Assembly: GCA_016179765.1 (NCBI GenBank) | Contig: JACPCL010000034.1 | Span: 1 to 64,000, forward strand | Length of the DNA stretch: 64,000 bases | Origin: Chloroflexota bacterium | Lineage (GTDB): Bacteria; Chloroflexota; Dehalococcoidia; Lucifugimonadales; JACPCL1 | Direction: 5' to 3' | Part shown: positions 58,521 to 64,000 of the stretch, one piece after another | Layout: each line of letters opens with the position of its first letter | Numbering within the stretch: position 1 is the stretch's first letter | Notes under the pieces: generated by a model | The model's input: the letters and a program-made list of their open reading frames with translations, nothing else | The model's database searches: none | Told to the model about the DNA's origin: nothing | Position numbers and translations under genes: made by a program

Positions 58521-59711
58521 ATGACGCTGCCTCTTTCAGACATCAAAGTCCTTGACTTCTGCCAGGTGTTTGCTGGCCCCATGGCTACTATGCTTCTGGC
58601 CGACCAGGGGGCCGATGTCATCAAGGTGGAAACGCCTGAAGGCGATACCTCTCGAAACTTCGTCCCCATCCCCAACACCCCTGGCTTCAGCAGGGGATAT
58701 CTGGCTTTCAACCACAACAAGCGCAATATGGTGCTGGACTTGACCAAACCCCAAAGCCGTGACGTGTTGCATCGCCTTGTTCAATGGGCCGACGTCGCCG
58801 CCTGCAACCTTCGGGTCAGCGTTCCAGAACGCCTGGGCATCGCCTATGAGCAGCTCGCCCCAGTCAACCCAAGGTTGATCTACGCCTCCATCACCGCCTA
58901 CGGGGAGAAGGGCCCAGACGCCACGCTGCCTGGCTACGACCTGGTCGTGCAGGCCAAGTCCGGCATCACCGCCTCCCGACGGCTCCCCGATGGGACGCCC
59001 GTCGGCTCCAACATCTTCTATGCTGATATGGCGGGCGCCATGCTCACCGCCTATGGCGTCATGCTGGCACTCAAGGAGCGGGAGCGGACAGGGCAGGGCC
59101 AGAAGGTAGAGGTAAACCTGCTGCACACATACCTCGCCCTCCAAACCGTCCAGATGGTGCGAACCCCCAACTACAACCCACCCCAGCAGGGCCGCCGGCC
59201 CTCGGCCCTCGTCTCACCCTATAAGGCCATTGACGGCCACTGGCTCCACGTCCACGCAGCCACGGAGAGGCAGTGGCGCAACCTCTGCCGCGCTCTGGGC
59301 CTTTCCCACCTCCTGGAAGACCCCGAGTTCTCCACCCAGCAGAAGCGCGCAGACCACGCGGAAGCCCTCCACGAACTCCTGACAAGCCTCATTGCCTCCA
59401 AGCCGGCAAGGGAGTGGGAAGCCATCCTCAAGGCCAACAATGCCCCCTGTAGCGTGGTTCAGGAGCCGGACGACGTGTGGAGCGACCCTCAAGTCCTTGC
59501 CAATGACATGGTGACGCAGTTTGAGCAGCCAGGGGTGGGGCAGGTCTCCGCCGTCAACCTCCCGGTACGCCTTTCCTCCACACCACAAGATGGCTGGCTG
59601 CGCATGCCTGCGGCCCTTATGGGCCAGCACACCGTCCAGGTCTTGAGCGAGCTTGGCTACAGCGAGGAGGAGATCGCAAGGATGCGGGCCCAAGGCGTCC
59701 TGGGAGGCTAA
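58521..59711 (+). CDS. CaiB/BaiF family CoA-transferase
   Basis: Start MTLPLSDIKVLDFCQVFAGPMATMLLADQGADVIKVETPEGDTSR; YEQLAPVNPRLIYASITAYG. Confidence 0.94.
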   Translation: MTLPLSDIKVLDFCQVFAGPMATMLLADQGADVIKVETPEGDTSRNFVPIPNTPGFSRGYLAFNHNKRNMVLDLTKPQSRDVLHRLVQWADVAACNLRVSVPERLGIAYEQLAPVNPRLIYASITAYGEKGPDATLPGYDLVVQAKSGITASRRLPDGTPVGSNIFYADMAGAMLTAYGVMLALKERERTGQGQKVEVNLLHTYLALQTVQMVRTPNYNPPQQGRRPSALVSPYKAIDGHWLHVHAATERQWRNLCRALGLSHLLEDPEFSTQQKRADHAEALHELLTSLIASKPAREWEAILKANNAPCSVVQEPDDVWSDPQVLANDMVTQFEQPGVGQVSAVNLPVRLSSTPQDGWLRMPAALMGQHTVQVLSELGYSEEEIARMRAQGVLGG

Positions 59712-59721
59712 CCCCCTTCAC

Positions 59722-60447
59722 CTACACCATGATCACCATATGCGCTTCCAACGGCCCGTGGACGCCCACCACCAGCGTCTGCTCTATGTCCGCCGTCCTG
59801 CTGGGGCCGCTGATGAGGCTCAGGTAGCTGCCCATGTCGCCGTTACCCTCCAGGAAGGCCATGCGGCGCAGCGCCCACAGGTCGTCCAGGGTCTCATACA
59901 CCTGGTGCGCCTCAACAATCGCCACGTGCACCGGCGGCAGCAGGGACACCAGCCGGCTCACCCCCTGGCGCGGCAACAGCGCCACGCTCCCCGTCTCGGC
60001 AATGGCATAATCCGCCCCCGTGATGCCCAGGTCCGCCCTGGCCATCGCCTCCCGGAGCTGCTCCCGGGTGACCCCTGGCCCCAAGGCTACCGGCATCACC
60101 TGCACCCCCTGGCCGCGCAGGGCGGCATCCAGAGGCAGGCGCTGAAAGACCTCATGCCCAGAGCGTACTGCGCTCCTCGCTCCCTTCTCCTTCGCCAGAG
60201 CCACCACATAGGCCATCCCATCTTCAGGGGAGGCAGCCCGGTATGCCTTCCACCCCTGACGTGCCGCCATATCAGCCAGCCGGACAATAAGCTGCGAACG
60301 CCGTGCCCGCGCCCGCGCCTCAATGGTGACCACCTTCTGGCGCTGGTCCGCCGGGCGCAGCATCATAGGCAGGTACTCTGGGATGGGGGCGTCGGCCCCT
60401 CCACCCAGAGCCGTCCGTACGGCGCTCAGGAACTCTTCACGTTTCAT
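59722..60447 (-). CDS. lutC: LutC/YkgG-family lactate utilisation protein
   Basis: 241 aa; GITGADYAIAETGSVALLPRQGVSRLVSLLPPVHVAIVEAHQVYETLDDL; SLISGPSRTADIEQTLVVGVHGP. Confidence 0.92.
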   Translation of the reverse strand: MKREEFLSAVRTALGGGADAPIPEYLPMMLRPADQRQKVVTIEARARARRSQLIVRLADMAARQGWKAYRAASPEDGMAYVVALAKEKGARSAVRSGHEVFQRLPLDAALRGQGVQVMPVALGPGVTREQLREAMARADLGITGADYAIAETGSVALLPRQGVSRLVSLLPPVHVAIVEAHQVYETLDDLWALRRMAFLEGNGDMGSYLSLISGPSRTADIEQTLVVGVHGPLEAHMVIMV

Positions 60448-60510
60448 AGGAACCTAACCTGACCCTCTATCTCCCTTCTCCATGGGGGAAGTGAGGATTC
60501 CCCCCTCTCC

Positions 60511-61968
60511 TCACCGGAGAGGGGGGACTTGAGGGGAAGAGGTTCGTAACTCATCCTCCCACAGCTCGTGGAAGGAACGCCGCGCCAGAGTGGGGAAATC
60601 CCGCCCTCGCGTCCAGCGATAGAAGAGCGGCAGCGGCATCTTTTGCAGCCAGCCATCCCTGGAGAAGGGACGCTGCAAGAAGACCGCCACACCTCTTGCC
60701 CTGGCCAGCGTCCGCTCTGACCGCATGAGGCGTCCCCAGGCTCTGAAGGTCAGGCCCTCGTACCAGGAGGCCTTGCGCTGCCCTGGCGCACCTTCCACTG
60801 CATCGGCCCGCAGCTTCAGCAGCATTCGGGGGATGTTGATCTTAACTGGGCACACCTCCCGGCAGGCCCCGCACAGAGTGGAGGCGAAGGGCAGGGCCAC
60901 CGCTTTGGGCAGGCCCACCATCGCCGGCGTCACCACCGCGCCAATAGGTCCGGGGTACACCCAGCCGTAGGCATGGCCGCCCACCTTGCGGTACACCGGG
61001 CAGGCGTTGAGGCAGGCGCCGCACCGGATGCAGAAAAGGGCTTCCCGCAGTTCCGGGTCGGCCAGGAGCCGGCTGCGACCGTTATCCATCATCACCAGGT
61101 GGAACTGCTCGGGGCCGTCCTCGTCCTCGTTGCGCCGTGGGCCGGAGACGAGGGTGAAGTAGCTGGTGGCGCGTTGTCCGGTGGCCGCCCTGGGCAGCAG
61201 CCGGTAGAAGACTCCCAGGTCCTCCAGGGCAGGGGTGACCTTCTCCATCCCCATGAGGGCCACGTGAATGGGCGGCAAGGAGGTGCTCATGCGCCCGTTG
61301 CCCTCATTGGTGACGATGCACACCGTGCCCGTCTCGGCGATGGCGAAGTTCACACCGCTGATGCCCATGCCTGCCTGCAAAAACTTCTGGCGCAGCGTCT
61401 CCCGGGCGATGCGCGTCAGCGCCTCGGCATCGGCTCCCTCTGGCGTCCCCAGCTTCCTGGCAAATAGCTCCGCCACCTCCTCCTGGGACTTGTGGATGGC
61501 CGGCGCCACGATGTGGAAGGGGGTCTCCCCCGCAAGCTGGATGATGTACTCCCCCAGGTCGGTTTCCAGGGCCTCCACGCCGTTGGCCGCAAGAAGGTGG
61601 TTCAGGGCCATCTCCTCGGAGACCATGCTCTTGCCCTTCACGGCGAGCTTCACGCCGTTGCGCCGCGCGATGTCCAGCACAATCTGCGCCGCCTCGTGAG
61701 CATCCCTGGCGAAGTGAACGGCGCCTCCGTTGCGCACCACGTTGTCGGCCAGGAGGCCCACATAGTAGTCCAGGCGCTCAAGTGTGTGGCGCCTGATCTC
61801 CCGGGCGCGGTCCCGCAGACGGTCCCAGGCCTCCGGCGTCAGCTCCAGGATGGCCCGCTGCCGCGCCTGGTCAAAGCCCGTTTGCAGACCCAGAAGGGCC
61901 TTCTGGACTTGCGTATCGCCCAAGGCGCGGGCGGCTAGCTTGGAGAACTCTTGGGTACGTGGCTGCAT
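60511..61968 (-). CDS. lutB: LutB-family iron-sulfur lactate utilisation protein
   Basis: 485 aa; GISGVNFAIAETGTVCIVTNEGNGRMSTSLPPIHVALMGMEKV; IRCGACLNACPVYRKVGGHAYGWVYPGPIGAVVTP; LCGACREVCPVKINIPRML. Confidence 0.94.
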   Translation of the reverse strand: MQPRTQEFSKLAARALGDTQVQKALLGLQTGFDQARQRAILELTPEAWDRLRDRAREIRRHTLERLDYYVGLLADNVVRNGGAVHFARDAHEAAQIVLDIARRNGVKLAVKGKSMVSEEMALNHLLAANGVEALETDLGEYIIQLAGETPFHIVAPAIHKSQEEVAELFARKLGTPEGADAEALTRIARETLRQKFLQAGMGISGVNFAIAETGTVCIVTNEGNGRMSTSLPPIHVALMGMEKVTPALEDLGVFYRLLPRAATGQRATSYFTLVSGPRRNEDEDGPEQFHLVMMDNGRSRLLADPELREALFCIRCGACLNACPVYRKVGGHAYGWVYPGPIGAVVTPAMVGLPKAVALPFASTLCGACREVCPVKINIPRMLLKLRADAVEGAPGQRKASWYEGLTFRAWGRLMRSERTLARARGVAVFLQRPFSRDGWLQKMPLPLFYRWTRGRDFPTLARRSFHELWEDELRTSSPQVPPLR

Positions 61969-62669
61969 GCCAAGTGCATTGGTCTCGTCTTCATCCCTCG
62001 TCTGCGCATGGCCCCACCCATGTGCATCAGGCAGCCCATGTCACAGGCGACCACCGCCTCCGCTTCTGTCACCTCTATGGCCCGCAGCTTCCCCGCCAGG
62101 ATGGCGGTAGAGATGTCCGCGTACTTGACGGCGAAGGTCCCGCCAAAGCCGCAACACTCCGTTGCTGCCTCCATCGGAGCAAACTCTGCACCTCGCACAC
62201 CCCTTAGGAGGGCCAGCGGTTGGGAGGAGACGCCAAGCTCTCGCAGCAGGTGGCACGAGGCGTGATAGGTAATCCTGGCTGGGTAGCTGGCGCCCACGTC
62301 CGTGACCTTCAGCACGTCCACCAGGAACTGCGATAGCTCGTAGGTGCGGCGGGCCAACTCCACGGCGCGCTGGGCATCTTTCGGGTTGTCCTTCAGCAAC
62401 TCAGGCGTATACACCTTGAGCATGGCGGCGCAGGAGCCGGAGGGCACGACGACGTATTCGCTGTCCTGGAACAGGTCAAGCCACCGGAGCGCCAGGGGCA
62501 GGGCATGGCTGCGGTAGCCGGAGTTGAAAGCAGGCTGTCCGCAACAGGTCTGGCCGACAGGGAAGTCTACCTGCACTTCCAGGCGACGGAGCAGGTTTAC
62601 CGTGCTCACCCCCACCTGAGGGAAGAACTGGTCCACCAGGCAGGTGGCGAAGAGGGAAGCTCTGACCAC
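61935..62669 (-). CDS. lutA: LutA-family (Fe-S)-binding oxidoreductase
   Basis: 244 aa; QTCCGQPAFNSGY and ATECCGFGGTFAVKYADIS CCG motifs; overlaps the lutB start. Confidence 0.94.
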   Translation of the reverse strand: MVRASLFATCLVDQFFPQVGVSTVNLLRRLEVQVDFPVGQTCCGQPAFNSGYRSHALPLALRWLDLFQDSEYVVVPSGSCAAMLKVYTPELLKDNPKDAQRAVELARRTYELSQFLVDVLKVTDVGASYPARITYHASCHLLRELGVSSQPLALLRGVRGAEFAPMEAATECCGFGGTFAVKYADISTAILAGKLRAIEVTEAEAVVACDMGCLMHMGGAMRRRGMKTRPMHLACSHVPKSSPS

Positions 62670-62774
62670 GTCGGTCCTTTGGGGTTAAAAACTAGCTGTA
62701 CAGTAGCAGAACGGGGAAAGGGTTCGCAAGCCAGGCGTTCACATGTCTGTTAACGCAAGCCACCTTGTCGTAAT

Positions 62775-63167
62775 CTATTTCAGGGCCATGTGGCCACCAA
62801 TGATGGCGCCAATGCTGCCCACGACCGCTGTATAGACCAGGACCACCCCACCTGTGAGACCAAGGGCCAGACGCATGCCTTGGGACAGCAGCCCGCGAGC
62901 AAAAATGTCCAACCCCAGCACCACGACCGCAATGGGAATAATCATAAACAGGCCCATGAGCACTCCTATCAGAACGGCTTTGCCCGTGGTGGCGCTGACT
63001 TTGGACCCTGCAATGTAGCCGCCTACGAAAGGGCCTAAAGGGGCCGTGATGAAATGCAGGATAGGAGGTAGGAACATGCCAAGAGCAACCAGGAACCCGA
63101 TGAATGCACTTTTGACCATGACATGTCCATCATAACCTGGCGGAACATGCAAGTAAATCTGGGGCAC
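62775..63167 (-). CDS. Small membrane protein, uncharacterised (DUF5518-like topology)
   Basis: 130 aa; several hydrophobic helices, GPFVGGYIAGSKVSATTGKAVLIGVLMG. Confidence 0.6.
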   Translation of the reverse strand: MPQIYLHVPPGYDGHVMVKSAFIGFLVALGMFLPPILHFITAPLGPFVGGYIAGSKVSATTGKAVLIGVLMGLFMIIPIAVVVLGLDIFARGLLSQGMRLALGLTGGVVLVYTAVVGSIGAIIGGHMALK

Positions 63168-63201
63168 ATTTCATACAAAACCTTTGCCGTAGATGCCTTG
63201 G

Positions 63202-64000
63202 TCATTGTTGCTTAGCCACAAATCTCATCGGCAAGTAAGGCTCCGCCTTCAAGAGGCTAGGACTGCCCTGGATCACCATCTCCGCCACGTGGCGTCCGCT
63301 GGCCGCAGCCAGGAGGATCCCGGAGTGACCATGGCCAGTGTTCAGGTAGACGCCGGATAGCGTGGGGGCAGGCCTCATGATAGGCAGGCCATCCTGGGAT
63401 TGCGGGCGTGGCCCGGCGAACTGGCCCACCACCTGAGCGGCCTCCAAGGAAGGGATGATGGACAGGGCGTGCTCTATCAATCTGTCCCGGGCTTCGGCGC
63501 TCCAGGCACCCATGGCCAGCACCGCCCTCTCGCACGGGATGACGCCCGTGGTGGTGCGCAAGCCCGTTAGCTTGCCGGCGCGCCGCTCCAGGCCAGTAAC
63601 CTGCCGCGCCTGAAACTGCGCGCCGCTCCGTTCGGCGGCCTGGGCCAGCGCCAGGGTATGACGATAGGAGTCCACCTGGCCAAAGCGGTCGCACCAGAGA
63701 GCGCCCAGCACCCTGGGGGACAGCCGCGGCTCTAACCTGCGGGCCTCCTCGCCATCCAGATAGGCCAGCTTCGCCCCAGCCAGACCAGGAGCAGCGGCAA
63801 GAGCCTTGCCCTCCTCCACCTGCTCCGCCCGCAGGGCGACCCGCAACCCCTGCGCCACCTGGTAGAAGGTGTCTACGCCCGTCTCCTCCTTCAGGCGCGG
63901 CAACAGCTCCTGGCTCAGACGAAGGGATGTATCAAAGAGGTGGTTGAGGGCGGGGTTGCTGGAGGCGCGCCAGGGACTGAACAGACCGGTGGCGTGGAAG
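63202..64000 (-). CDS. FAD-dependent oxidoreductase (DAO family), truncated by the window edge
   Basis: GVYLNTGHGHSGILLAAASGRHVAEMV C-terminus; FGQVDSYRHTLALAQAAERSGAQF; frame stays open to the window end. Confidence 0.88.
   Translation of the reverse strand, partial: FHATGLFSPWRASSNPALNHLFDTSLRLSQELLPRLKEETGVDTFYQVAQGLRVALRAEQVEEGKALAAAPGLAGAKLAYLDGEEARRLEPRLSPRVLGALWCDRFGQVDSYRHTLALAQAAERSGAQFQARQVTGLERRAGKLTGLRTTTGVIPCERAVLAMGAWSAEARDRLIEHALSIIPSLEAAQVVGQFAGPRPQSQDGLPIMRPAPTLSGVYLNTGHGHSGILLAAASGRHVAEMVIQGSPSLLKAEPYLPMRFVAKQQ

Overview
High-GC bacterial chromosome segment; the gene content suggests an uncultured Chloroflexota/Dehalococcoidia-like lineage (inference, no phylogeny run). The backbone holds five CaiB/BaiF class III CoA-transferases, four tandem HpcH/HpaI (CitE-like) lyases beside an oligopeptide-type ABC transporter, 2-oxoacid:ferredoxin oxidoreductase, SucCD, LutABC, a DsrK/HdrD-like membrane Fe-S oxidoreductase, PriA, RplS, ComF and a tRNA-Ser(TGA). 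The most interesting signal is two unrelated thiol-redox-type genes, each cut by one in-frame TGA at the first Cys position of a CxxC motif and each followed by a hairpin-forming sequence: a DUF3179 protein (U-P-L-C, with an apical GGUCU loop) and a glutaredoxin-like/protein disulfide oxidoreductase (U-P-H-C). Both are candidate selenoproteins that ordinary ORF calling splits in two. Other accessory features: a complete IS1595-type element (17-bp perfect IRs, 8-bp TSD) with a passenger gene, which has split a gene that can be rebuilt in frame; a PAPS-reductase-like gene near two tandem ParB-like genes (IbrA/IbrB-like); a PLD-nuclease/P-loop ATPase fusion next to intact and decayed toxin-antitoxin genes; a MITE-like repeat family; and an isolated GvpK-like gene. 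All family calls are by eye from the sequence; no searches were run.
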